DNA of 64,000 nt, from assembly GCF_014203835.1 (NCBI RefSeq), contig NZ_JACHJW010000001.1:2565176-2629175 (forward strand). Direction: 5' to 3'. The stretch is from Micromonospora polyrhachis (GTDB lineage Bacteria > Actinomycetota > Actinomycetes > Mycobacteriales > Micromonosporaceae). Position 1 is the stretch's first letter. Each line of letters begins with the position of its first letter. The notes beneath the pieces are model-generated. The model did not search any database, had not been told where the DNA came from, and was given only the letters and a program-made list of their open reading frames with translations. The translations under genes and the position numbers were made by a program. Below, in pieces: positions 1 to 7,184 of this stretch.

Positions 1-1
1 A

Positions 2-100
2 CGCCGAGGACTACTTCGACGGATGACCACAGAGGGCATCGCGATGGGCCTCTACGACGTTCCAGCAGCACAACAGGAGGATGACCACGGTGGGTCATGA
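2..100 (+). CDS. C-terminal end of a probable excisionase-type antitoxin (partial)
   Basis: The frame is open from the left edge and ends at TGA 98-100. The visible tail contains a segment reading MGLYDVPAAQQ. Small HTH (excisionase/MerR-like) proteins commonly sit directly upstream of PIN-domain toxins in actinobacteria and, from memory, often end in a similar Gly-Leu-Tyr-Asp tail, so I read this as the antitoxin partner of the PIN gene 28 bp downstream. The DNA-binding part lies outside the window. An alternative is that another frame, ending at 24-26, is the real gene end and that an ATG at 23 opens a 25-residue peptide. Assignment is by context and is uncertain. Confidence 0.45.
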   Translation, partial: RRGLLRRMTTEGIAMGLYDVPAAQQEDDHGGS

Positions 101-128
101 GGATGTTGCGCAACGATAAGATCCCCTG

Positions 129-815
129 GTGCCGTTCTCAGCATTGCTCGATGCAAACGTCCTGGTGCCAAACGCTCTTCGTGACACTCTGCTAAGGCTC
201 GCCGAGTCCGACTTCTATCGACCACTGTGGAGTCCAGACATCATCGCCGAGACGCGGCGAACCATCCTGCGCCTACGTCCTGACATCGAGCCAAAGCGCC
301 TTGATGCCATGTTCAGCTGCATGGACGAGGCCTTCAGCGATGCTCTGATCACCGGATACGAACCCCTCGTTGGCGGGATGACCAACGACGAGGGTGACCG
401 GCATGTCCTTGCCGCCGCTGTCGTCGGGCGCGCCGACGTAATCGTGACCAGCAACGTCAAGCACTTCCCGCGCCACACCCTCGACCCGCTCAGCATCGAG
501 GCACTGGAGCCGGATCGGTTTCTATGCCTCCAATACGACCTTGCTCCTTCCCTGGTGGTTTACGTCATCAAGGAGCAAAGCGCGGATACAGGCAGATCCG
601 CCGGCAAACCTCGGCTCACCGTCGAAACGCTGCTCAACCAACTCAACACTCTGGGAGTCCCAAAGTTCACGAGCCACATTCGGGGCCACCTGGCAGGCGC
701 CAAGCTGCACCAGAGGGCACCGGAGGTGGCCAGCGCCAAGGCTGATGCAGCCGCAGGGGAACGGGTTAAGACCAGAGAAGGTGCCGCTGACGATCAAGCA
801 CCAACAGAGGTCTGA
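129..815 (+). CDS. PIN-domain ribonuclease, probable toxin of a toxin-antitoxin pair
   Basis: The 228-residue product starts at GTG 129 and opens with the PIN core: LLDANVLVPNALRDTLLRLAE holds the first metal-binding Asp. A central acidic segment (TNDEGDRHVLAAAVVGRAD) and VTSNVKHFP supply the remaining PIN signatures. PIN proteins of this type are Mg-dependent RNases, usually toxins that cut tRNA, rRNA or mRNA when the antitoxin is lost. Family members are usually around 190 residues. The extra tail here, after about residue 190, is Ala/Lys/Glu-rich and may be poorly conserved. The gene follows a probable antitoxin on the same strand. Confidence 0.8.
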   Translation: MPFSALLDANVLVPNALRDTLLRLAESDFYRPLWSPDIIAETRRTILRLRPDIEPKRLDAMFSCMDEAFSDALITGYEPLVGGMTNDEGDRHVLAAAVVGRADVIVTSNVKHFPRHTLDPLSIEALEPDRFLCLQYDLAPSLVVYVIKEQSADTGRSAGKPRLTVETLLNQLNTLGVPKFTSHIRGHLAGAKLHQRAPEVASAKADAAAGERVKTREGAADDQAPTEV

Positions 816-939
816 TTTGCTTCGAAAGGCAGTAGCCCTGGACTCGGTTGATCCATGCAACCACAGATGCCCCGTAGCCCCCCGACCAGCACCGCCAGTG
901 CTGGCAGCCGCTGGCGCTCCAACAGATGTAGACGCACGA

Positions 940-961
940 AGGCCCCGCGTCTGCGGGGCTT
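940..961. terminator. Bidirectional terminator hairpin between convergent genes
   Basis: A GCCCCGC / GCGGGGC stem (942-948 and 953-959) with a 4-nt loop is extended by flanking pairs. It lies between the PIN gene and the convergent GntR gene, so it can end transcription from both sides. Confidence 0.6.
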
Positions 962-1012
962 AAGGCGGGTTCGGAAGCGGGCTTCCTGCCGCCAATCGTA
1001 GCGAGAACTCGG

Positions 1013-1270
1013 TCAGCGGCCGGAGGATTCAGCTACGAAGACGCCTCGACCCGGCCGCCCCACCAGGACACCCCGCTTCCGCAACGTCGCTACCGCGCGG
1101 CTGATGGTCGACTGCGAAACGTCGTACACATCAGCCAAGGCTCGGCCAGCGGGCAACTGTGAGCCCGGCGGGTAGGTTCCGTTCTCGATCTTGCTCATCA
1201 AATCGTCGAGCAGCTCGTCCATCGTGGGTGGAATAGGCACGCTTTGGCCCCTTGCAGTCGGTTGGCCCAC
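1013..1270 (-). CDS. GntR-type winged-helix regulator consisting of the DNA-binding domain only
   Basis: The 85-residue protein is almost entirely a GntR winged helix-turn-helix: the DELLDDLMSKIENGTYPPGS helix, then QLPAGRALADVYDVSQSTIS as recognition helix and LVGRPGRGVFV as the wing. It has no effector or oligomerisation domain, unlike normal GntR proteins of about 230-250 residues, so it may act as a simple DNA-binding switch. Such stand-alone GntR modules are common in actinomycete mobile or conjugative regions. The start is GTG 1270; an internal ATG (MDELL) is possible. It is divergent from the DivIVA operon, which it could regulate, but no operator is evident. Confidence 0.75.
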   Translation of the reverse strand: MGQPTARGQSVPIPPTMDELLDDLMSKIENGTYPPGSQLPAGRALADVYDVSQSTISRAVATLRKRGVLVGRPGRGVFVAESSGR

Positions 1271-1360
1271 CCAGTATTGATCGACTATGCCGAGATAGGC
1301 AACGCATGCACGACAACTGACGTTGCTGACAAATTCGGGTTAGTAGACATGATGACGTCC

Positions 1361-1390
1361 TTGACATAGGTGACTCAGCGGCAATACGGT
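1361..1390 (+). promoter_or_regulatory. Candidate sigma70-type promoter for the DivIVA-domain operon leader
   Basis: A perfect TTGACA at 1361-1366 is followed after 18 bp by TACGGT (1385-1390). Transcription would begin near 1397 and create a leader of about 280 nt ahead of the GTG at 1680. Confidence 0.45.
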
Positions 1391-1482
1391 CGCTGTCAGT
1401 GATGTGGTGCTGCTGCGGTCGGTTGGCGCTGCTCGTACGGGACACGCATCGCTCGTGCCACCGCAATACGTACCTCCCCCCG

Positions 1483-1527
1483 GTCCCGGGGTGGCCGGAC
1501 CGCTCTCCCGGCCGGCCACCCCGGGAC
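1483..1527 (+). promoter_or_regulatory. Very strong leader hairpin 1
   Basis: Perfect 16-bp inverted repeat, arms 1483-1498 and 1512-1527, with a 13-nt loop. It lies between two divergent genes, where a terminator would not be expected, so attenuation of the downstream operon or the end of a short RNA are both possible. No U-tract follows. Confidence 0.6.
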
Positions 1528-1588
1528 ACCCCGCACACCCACACGGCCCTGTCGTTGTACCCGCCGATCGAGGCTGCACCGGCAGGGC

Positions 1589-1629
1589 GGGGTGGTCTCC
1601 GCCGCACCCGAAACGGCGGAGACCACCCC
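1589..1629 (+). promoter_or_regulatory. Very strong leader hairpin 2
   Basis: Perfect 15-bp inverted repeat, arms 1589-1603 and 1615-1629, with an 11-nt loop. It ends about 50 nt before the start of the DivIVA-domain gene. Both leader hairpins share a GGGGTGG/CCACCCC core. The rest of the 1271-1679 interval holds no convincing gene. Confidence 0.6.
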
Positions 1630-1679
1630 TTCCACCAGCAGAAAGAGCCTCCGGCAGACGACCGAACGAAGGGCGACAC

Positions 1680-2000
1680 GTGTGCGCACTCCTACGCCGA
1701 CTACGCGGCAGACGGCGTGACGATCATCAACCGAGACACCTTCGCCACGACACCACCACAAGACCCGCCGGACACCTGACGCTGCGCCCCTGGCAGGTAC
1801 GCAGCCATCACTTCACCACACGCCGTCGCGGCCTCGACCCAGCCGAGATCCGCGCCTTCCTACACCGGGTCGCCGACGAACTGGCCGTCACACAGACCGC
1901 TCTGGTCGCCGTCCAAGAAGAAAACGTACGCATCAAACGCGCGCTGTGGGCCTGGCAGAATGCCCACTCCCCGAGCGGGTACGAACTGGCCCGGCGATGA
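1680..2000 (+). CDS. Small DivIVA-domain protein
   Basis: The 106-residue product has a basic N-terminus (VCALLRRLRGRRRDD) followed by LRPWQVRSHHFTTRRRGLDP and a helical AEIRAFLHRVADEL segment. This is the short DivIVA-like coiled-coil module typical of Micromonospora. DivIVA proteins bind curved membrane and organise polar growth and septation; the role of this short form is unknown. I chose GTG 1680 because AAGGG stands about 7 nt upstream and the basic N-terminus fits family members I remember; CTG 1776 would be the only closer alternative. The stop overlaps the next gene (ATGA), so the two are probably translationally coupled. Confidence 0.7.
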   Translation: MCALLRRLRGRRRDDHQPRHLRHDTTTRPAGHLTLRPWQVRSHHFTTRRRGLDPAEIRAFLHRVADELAVTQTALVAVQEENVRIKRALWAWQNAHSPSGYELARR

Positions 2001-2296
2001 CCAGCCCAGCAACCCGGAGCCGCTGGGTGATCCACCTCCCGATCACCGCGCTGGACCTGCTCCGGGCACGAATCCTCGCGCGTACCGCCGCCCGCCTCCT
2101 GGCCCACTTCAGCAGTTGCGTCGACCTGGGTGAGGTCACCGTTACCCGGGAGGACGATCAGGACGTACATCATCGGGTCTTCTGCGACCGGCTGCTCGCG
2201 AACGGTGCCCGATGCGCCCTGCCCACCGAACACAGCCGACCCTGCGGTGGTCGATGGCCCCGGCAACCGTACGGCCACAGCCATGACACCCGATAG
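1997..2296 (+). CDS. Conserved small Cys/His-containing protein of the DivIVA operon
   Basis: A 99-residue protein whose ATG overlaps the stop of the DivIVA-domain gene. It contains WVIHLPITALDLLRARILAR, then a Cys/His-rich second half: HRVFCDRLLANGARCALPTE followed by HSRPCGG. The three Cys and neighbouring His could bind a metal such as zinc. I recognise the pairing with a short DivIVA protein as recurring in Micromonospora, but no function is known. No signal peptide or membrane segment is visible. Confidence 0.6.
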   Translation: MTSPATRSRWVIHLPITALDLLRARILARTAARLLAHFSSCVDLGEVTVTREDDQDVHHRVFCDRLLANGARCALPTEHSRPCGGRWPRQPYGHSHDTR

Positions 2297-2426
2297 CAGG
2301 GGCGGTTAGCCCTTCGCAGCAAGCCGATCATCCTCTGTCGACTTTCAGGCATCCCAGCGCTCTCGAATCGGCACGCTCCGCTATTGTGCGATCTAGTGCC
2401 TGTGACGGTGGCGGGGGAGGCTGCTC

Positions 2427-4013
2427 ATGGCGGAATTGGACGATGGGCTGCAAATCAAGGTAAGTACGGCCGATCTCCGACAGGTCTCCACCCAGCTCAG
2501 CGGTGACCGGGCAGCCACACTCGAACCGCGATCGACGCAGGTCAAGACCGACTTTTCTCCTGGTGTGCCGTTCGGTGCCACCTCGGCCAGCGGATACGTC
2601 TTCGCCGCGAAGAAGCGGTACGCGCTGGCGCTGGACCGGGCGATAGCCACGCTTGCCGGCTACACCGCCAGAGTGGACCAGATTGCGCTGGCTACCAGCG
2701 AGGCAGCAGACAACTACGACGAGGTCGACGCGCTGACCGCCGTACGGCTGGCCGGCAAGGGTCTCCACCACTCTCACACCGACCCGGCCTACCTCCCGAG
2801 TGGCACGGTCCCGGCCGCTCCTCCACCGAGCAAGCAACTGCCCATCATGGGACCACCCGTGCCCAAGAAGAACACCGAGGAGCCGGCCGGTGGCCCGGTT
2901 GCCCCGCCCTGGTGCACCAACTGGGACGCCTACAACCTGCATGCTCTGTGGCAGATGGTCGAGGGCGACAACATCGAAACCGGTCGCCGCCAGGTGAGCA
3001 CCTGGGCAGCCGTGGAGTCAGCGCTGGTCGACCAGATCGCCCGGCTGCGCCGGTATCGGCAGACGACAGAGGTCGCCTGGCCCGCGACCAGCAGTCCCGC
3101 CGCCCGCACCTTCCTCGCCGAACTCGACGAACTCATCGCCAACATGAGCCGGAGTGAGACCGCTGCTGGCAGGAACAAGCATGCCCTCAACGGCATCATG
3201 GACTCCCTGGAGTCGGCGAAGAAGCGGCTGGAGCCGCTGCTCGGGCAATACCAGGGCAAGGCCGACGACATGATGCTGCGCCAACTCGACGGCGCAGAAG
3301 ACGAGATCAATCGCAAGGCCCGCCAGATCATGGCTGATGCCGAGATCGCGGTCAGCCAACACACCGAATCAATCACCCTTCCGCCTCGTTACAGCCCCAG
3401 CCGTGAAGATTTGGCACTGCCCCTACCACCGGGCGGCGGAGGCTCTGGGCCCGGTGGTGACGGTGGTGGTTCGCTCGTGCCGCCGGTGCCGCACCACCCG
3501 CCCGCGCCGCTACCCGGGATCAACCCGGTCCTGCCCGACGGGCAGCAGTGGACACCTGGCGGTGGCACCCCCGGCGGTAGTGGCCCGATCCTCGGTGGCG
3601 TCGGCGGCGGCACAACTCCACCGACGACAGGTCTGCCGAGCGTCGGTGGCGGGGCCAGCATCGGCGCTGGTGCTGGCGTCGGCATCGGCGGCGGACTCGG
3701 CAGCGGTAGTAGCTTCGGTGGCGGCGCATTGCCGCCGGGCGGAATGTATGCCCCGGCCAGCGGAGCGGGCGGCCGAGGCGTCGGCGGCGCTCAGGCGGGC
3801 GGTCGAGCCGGCGGCACTAGCTCGGGGATGCCAGGCATGGCAGGCATGGGCGCCGGGGGCGGTAGACCTGGCCGGAACCAGAGTGGTCAAGACTCGAACG
3901 GCCGGGCAGACCTGGTGTGGGAAGTAGCCGAAGGAGTGGCCCCCGTGACCGAAGCACCCCGAGGCGAACGTCGTCACGATCTCGGCCCCGGCGTCATCGG
4001 GATCAACCGGTGA
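2427..4013 (+). CDS. Type VII secretion-associated WXG100-like protein with Gly-rich tail
   Basis: A 528-residue protein. Residues 1-100 are helical and resemble the WXG100/ESAT-6-like fold; about 160-330 is a second long helical region beginning WDAYNLHALWQMVEGDN. Residues about 340-480 are almost pure Gly/Pro/Ser/Ala low complexity. The C-terminus carries LVWEVAEGVAP followed by HDLGPGVIGINR, a tail that I recall recurring on actinobacterial type VII substrates. A strong Shine-Dalgarno (GGGGGAGG) precedes ATG 2427. The stop overlaps the mycosin start, so the two are co-translated. It is probably secreted through a type VII system encoded elsewhere and processed by the adjacent mycosin. Confidence 0.7.
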   Translation: MAELDDGLQIKVSTADLRQVSTQLSGDRAATLEPRSTQVKTDFSPGVPFGATSASGYVFAAKKRYALALDRAIATLAGYTARVDQIALATSEAADNYDEVDALTAVRLAGKGLHHSHTDPAYLPSGTVPAAPPPSKQLPIMGPPVPKKNTEEPAGGPVAPPWCTNWDAYNLHALWQMVEGDNIETGRRQVSTWAAVESALVDQIARLRRYRQTTEVAWPATSSPAARTFLAELDELIANMSRSETAAGRNKHALNGIMDSLESAKKRLEPLLGQYQGKADDMMLRQLDGAEDEINRKARQIMADAEIAVSQHTESITLPPRYSPSREDLALPLPPGGGGSGPGGDGGGSLVPPVPHHPPAPLPGINPVLPDGQQWTPGGGTPGGSGPILGGVGGGTTPPTTGLPSVGGGASIGAGAGVGIGGGLGSGSSFGGGALPPGGMYAPASGAGGRGVGGAQAGGRAGGTSSGMPGMAGMGAGGGRPGRNQSGQDSNGRADLVWEVAEGVAPVTEAPRGERRHDLGPGVIGINR

Positions 4014-5176
4014 ACCGGCGTCCCACCCGCCATCGGACCAGCCGGGTAATCGTCGCCGCCGTGGCCGCGCTCGCCACCACCTTCGTGGCCGCACCCCCCG
4101 CCCAGGCTGACGAAATCCGCGACCAGCAGTGGCACCTCGGCTTCCTCAACATTGCCGAAGCACACCGGATCACGAAGGGAGCCGGGGTCACCGTCGCCAT
4201 GGTCGACACCGGGGTCGACGCGGGTCACCCCGACCTCATCGGTTCAGTGTTATCCGGCAACGACCTCACCAACGCTAAGGGCGACTTGCCGGATGGGCGG
4301 ACCGACATCGACGGGCATGGTACCGCCATGGCCGGACTCATCGCCGCCCACGGTCACGGCAACGGGGCCGGCGCCCTCGGCATCGCCCCCCAAGCCAAGA
4401 TCCTGCCGATTCGCCACGGCGTAACCTCAAGGACGGGTTCTGACGCCGAGGCTGCTATCCGGTGGGCGACCAGCCAGGGTGTCAAGGTAATCAGTCTTTC
4501 CCTCGGCGCTGCCGACGACGATGTTGAGATGCGGGAGGTCATCCAGGCGGCGCAGCGGGCTGACATCGTGGTCGTCGCTGCCGCCGGTAACCGCCCCGAC
4601 GACAAGAAAGTCATCTACCCAGCTGCCTATCCGGGGGTGCTTGCCGTCGGCGGGGTGGACCGCAACGGCCGGCACGCCGAGATCTCCGTCACCGGACCGG
4701 AGGTCGTACTCGCCGCCCCCGCCGTCGACATCATGACCACGGGAACCCGTGCCAACGGCGGCAACGGTTATCACCTCGGCCGTGGCACCAGTGATGCCAC
4801 GGCCATCGTGGCCGGGGCGGTGGCGCTGGTTCGGGCTAAGTATCCGCACCTCAAGGCACCTGAGGTCATCCACCGGCTCACCGCCACCGCTACCGACAAG
4901 GGCGCACCGGGCCGCGACGACCAGTACGGCTACGGCATCGTCAACATCGTCAAGGCGCTCACTGCCGACGTACCGCCGCTGCCCGAGGCGAGCCTCGTCC
5001 CAGCCAACCCGAACCCGACGTTCCAGGTGCCTGGGCCGGCTCCCAACGCGATCGATGGCCAGAACGGCCAATGGCCAGTGGGCGTCATCGCTGCTATCGG
5101 CGTGGGATGCCTCCTGCTGGTCGGGGCCGTCATCGCCGTTGCCGTCCTGCTGCTGCGCCGCCGCTCGCGGACCTGA
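4010..5176 (+). CDS. mycP: Mycosin, type VII secretion-associated subtilisin-like protease
   Basis: The 388-residue protein has a signal peptide (about 1-33, ending in PAQADE), an S8 peptidase domain and a C-terminal membrane anchor (about 352-380, followed by RRRSR). The catalytic triad is visible as D66 (AMVDTGVDAGHPDL), H103 (DGHGTAMAGL) and S261 (GTSDATAIVAGAVAL), with N194 as oxyanion residue. Mycosins are membrane-anchored proteases essential for ESX systems and cleave some substrates outside the membrane. The start GTG 4010 overlaps the stop of the upstream substrate gene. No EccB, EccC, EccD or EccE gene lies in the window, so this is an orphan substrate-protease pair. Confidence 0.9.
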   Translation: MNRRPTRHRTSRVIVAAVAALATTFVAAPPAQADEIRDQQWHLGFLNIAEAHRITKGAGVTVAMVDTGVDAGHPDLIGSVLSGNDLTNAKGDLPDGRTDIDGHGTAMAGLIAAHGHGNGAGALGIAPQAKILPIRHGVTSRTGSDAEAAIRWATSQGVKVISLSLGAADDDVEMREVIQAAQRADIVVVAAAGNRPDDKKVIYPAAYPGVLAVGGVDRNGRHAEISVTGPEVVLAAPAVDIMTTGTRANGGNGYHLGRGTSDATAIVAGAVALVRAKYPHLKAPEVIHRLTATATDKGAPGRDDQYGYGIVNIVKALTADVPPLPEASLVPANPNPTFQVPGPAPNAIDGQNGQWPVGVIAAIGVGCLLLVGAVIAVAVLLLRRRSRT

Positions 5177-5222
5177 CCCGTCCACTCTCTGTAGCGGCAG
5201 CACCACCTCGCCTCGATGCAAG

Positions 5223-5238
5223 AAAGGCCCTTCCTTAC
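5223..5238. repeat. GGCCCTTCCTTAC element at a gene end (copy 1)
   Basis: A short palindrome-cored element whose minus strand reads GTAAGGAAGGGCC. It overlaps the stop codon (TAA, 5235-5237) of the polymerase gene. A 13-nt identical core recurs at 15534-15546 in the 3' end of hldE. I recall similar GTAAGGAAGGGCCC elements as abundant in Micromonospora genomes; 13 nt alone is not significant. Confidence 0.4.
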
Positions 5239-6167
5239 ATCGGGACCTCCGGGCCGCCGTCGATCAGGTCGGCCATCAGGTCGCCGTACTCGTCGATCCG
5301 GGACAGCACCTCGGCGGAGGTGAACTGGCGCACGGTGCTCGGGATGCCTCCCCCGGCCTCCTCCACCTCCGACCATGTCAGCGGTGTGGAGACAGTCGGC
5401 GTGGCTTGGGCCCGCAGCGAGTACGGCGTCACCGTCGTCTTGGCCGCGTTGTTCTGACTCCAGTCGATGAAGATCTTGCCGGGGCGGAGCCGCTTGGCCA
5501 TCTTCGAGATGATCAGTTTCGGCTCGGCGTTCTCCAGTTCCTCGGCGATCCGCTTGGCGTACGCCGAGACCAGGTCGGCCGGCTGGGTGCCGGCGATCGG
5601 GCAGCAAAGCTGCATTCCCTTCTTGCCGGAGGTCTTCGGATAGCTGACGATTCCGTCGTCGGCGAGCCGGTTCCGCATGAGTACGGCGACCGCGCTGCAC
5701 TCGGGCAGCCCGGCCGGTGCGCCCGGGTCGAGGTCGACGACGAGCATGTCGGGTGATTCGCCGACCCGCCACTGCGGGGTGTGCAGTTCCAGCGCGGCGA
5801 GGTTGGCCAACCAGACCAGGGTGGGCAGGTCGTCGGCGACCACGTAGTCGAGTTTCTCCCGTCCCTTGGTCGACCCGGGGGCGGGCAGCCGTTCCAGGCG
5901 TACCCAGTCGGGGGTGCCGGCCGGGGCGTTCTTTTCGAAGAAGGACGGGGCATCCACCCCGTTCGGGTAGCGGATCCGGGTCAGGGGGCGGTCGCGCAGG
6001 TGCGGCAGCAGTACCGGGGCGACCCGGGTGTAGTAGTCGATCACCTCGCCCTTGGTGAAGCCGGCGCTCGGATAGAGCACCTTGTCGAGGTTGGAGAGTT
6101 CCAGCTCGCGGCCGTCGACCTCGACCCGGACCCGGCTCGCCTTCCCGCCGGTGCGCTCAGCTGTCAT
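5235..6167 (-). CDS. ligD: LigD-type polymerase domain protein of non-homologous end joining
   Basis: A 310-residue stand-alone LigD primase-polymerase (AEP/PrimPol superfamily). The N-terminus reads ELELSNLDKVLYPSAGFTKG, and the metal-binding pair is D145/D147 in MLVVDLDPG. SYPKTSGKKGM corresponds to the nucleotide-binding loop. The enzyme fills gaps and adds ribonucleotides at Ku-bound DNA ends. Its ATG overlaps the stop of the ligase gene by 11 bp, so both are made from one mRNA reading away from Ku. No 3'-phosphoesterase domain is present here, unlike the three-domain LigD of mycobacteria. Confidence 0.88.
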   Translation of the reverse strand: MTAERTGGKASRVRVEVDGRELELSNLDKVLYPSAGFTKGEVIDYYTRVAPVLLPHLRDRPLTRIRYPNGVDAPSFFEKNAPAGTPDWVRLERLPAPGSTKGREKLDYVVADDLPTLVWLANLAALELHTPQWRVGESPDMLVVDLDPGAPAGLPECSAVAVLMRNRLADDGIVSYPKTSGKKGMQLCCPIAGTQPADLVSAYAKRIAEELENAEPKLIISKMAKRLRPGKIFIDWSQNNAAKTTVTPYSLRAQATPTVSTPLTWSEVEEAGGGIPSTVRQFTSAEVLSRIDEYGDLMADLIDGGPEVPM

Positions 6168-7098
6168 CGGTCACGTCCTCCACCGCCTTGTCGGGGCGTA
6201 ACCGGCGTAGCCGGGGGAACCGTAGCCGCCCGTCCGGGGTGCGCTGGCCGTACTTCACTTCGATGACAGTCTCTGGTCTTACCCAGATCGCCCCTCGGGC
6301 ATCGGTGACGGGGAGCTTGCCGCGAAATGGTGACGTTTCGGACCGGAGCGGTTCCAGGATGCCGAGCAGTTCTCGTTCGGTCGCCGCACCGATGCCGCCG
6401 CCGACCCGACCCCGGTAGACGAGTCGCCCGTCCGGTCCGGGTACGCCCACCAGCAGGCCGCCGATCCGGCGCGCCCCGGGTCGCCAACCGCCGACCACGA
6501 AGTCACCGGTCACCTCCAGCTTGATCTTGACCCAGTCGGGCGAGCGGACCCCGGGACGGTAGGCCGAGTCGAGTCGCTTGGCCATCACCCCTTCCAGGCC
6601 GTGTTCCCCGGCCGCCTCGTAGGTGGCTGGTCCGTCGGAGAAGACCGGTGGCACGGCCCAGTTGGGGCCGTTGAGGTCGAGCCCGTCGAGTAGATCCCGC
6701 CGCTCGCGGTAGGGGCGGCCGGTCAGGGACTCGCCGCGCCACCGGAGCAGGTCGAAGATCATGTACGTCACCGGCATCGCCGCCGCGAGCCGGGCGGCCT
6801 TGCCCTTCTCCCGTACGTGCATCCGCTCGGCGAGCGCGGTGAACGACGGCACGCCACCCCCGCTCAACACGACCACCTCACCATCGAGCAGTACGTCGTC
6901 CACCTGCTCCCGGAGCGCGGCCAGTTCCGGATAGGCGATTGTGATCTCGGCACCGGATCGGGCGTAGAGGCGTATCGTGGCGCCACCGATATCGGCTAGC
7001 GCACGCACTCCGTCCCATTTGAATTCGTAGCCCCATTCGGATCCGGCGGGCAGGTCGCCAACGCTGGCGAGCATCGGCTTGACTGGCGCACGGGGCAC
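6157..7098 (-). CDS. ATP-dependent DNA ligase (LigC / LigD-ligase-domain type)
   Basis: A 313-residue ATP-dependent DNA ligase with adenylation and OB-fold domains. The adenylated lysine is K27 in EFKWDGVRA; later ligase motifs include LDGEVVVL, GLEGVMAKRLDSAY and WVKIKLE. It seals breaks held by Ku after gap filling by the downstream polymerase. The start GTG 7098 is preceded by TACGCT with a 6-nt gap, which suggests a leaderless mRNA. Divergent from ku, completing a compact NHEJ locus. Whether to call it LigC or a split LigD ligase domain cannot be decided by eye. Confidence 0.87.
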   Translation of the reverse strand: MPRAPVKPMLASVGDLPAGSEWGYEFKWDGVRALADIGGATIRLYARSGAEITIAYPELAALREQVDDVLLDGEVVVLSGGGVPSFTALAERMHVREKGKAARLAAAMPVTYMIFDLLRWRGESLTGRPYRERRDLLDGLDLNGPNWAVPPVFSDGPATYEAAGEHGLEGVMAKRLDSAYRPGVRSPDWVKIKLEVTGDFVVGGWRPGARRIGGLLVGVPGPDGRLVYRGRVGGGIGAATERELLGILEPLRSETSPFRGKLPVTDARGAIWVRPETVIEVKYGQRTPDGRLRFPRLRRLRPDKAVEDVTDDS

Positions 7099-7104
7099 CT
7101 CACC

Positions 7105-7110
7105 AGCGTA
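7105..7110 (-). promoter_or_regulatory. -10 box TACGCT of a leaderless ligase-polymerase transcript
   Basis: TACGCT on the minus strand ends 6 nt before GTG 7098; no clear -35. Confidence 0.4.
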
Positions 7111-7184
7111 GATCCGCCGGGAAACCCTCGTCCGCTCTTCAAACAGATGCGATCCTGGTCGATATCGGATGAAGGGGCGGGGGA

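Noticed and set aside
1399-1779. A plus-strand open frame through both leader hairpins
   Set aside because: It runs through two perfect long inverted repeats, has no good ribosome binding site and overlaps the better supported DivIVA-domain start at 1680.
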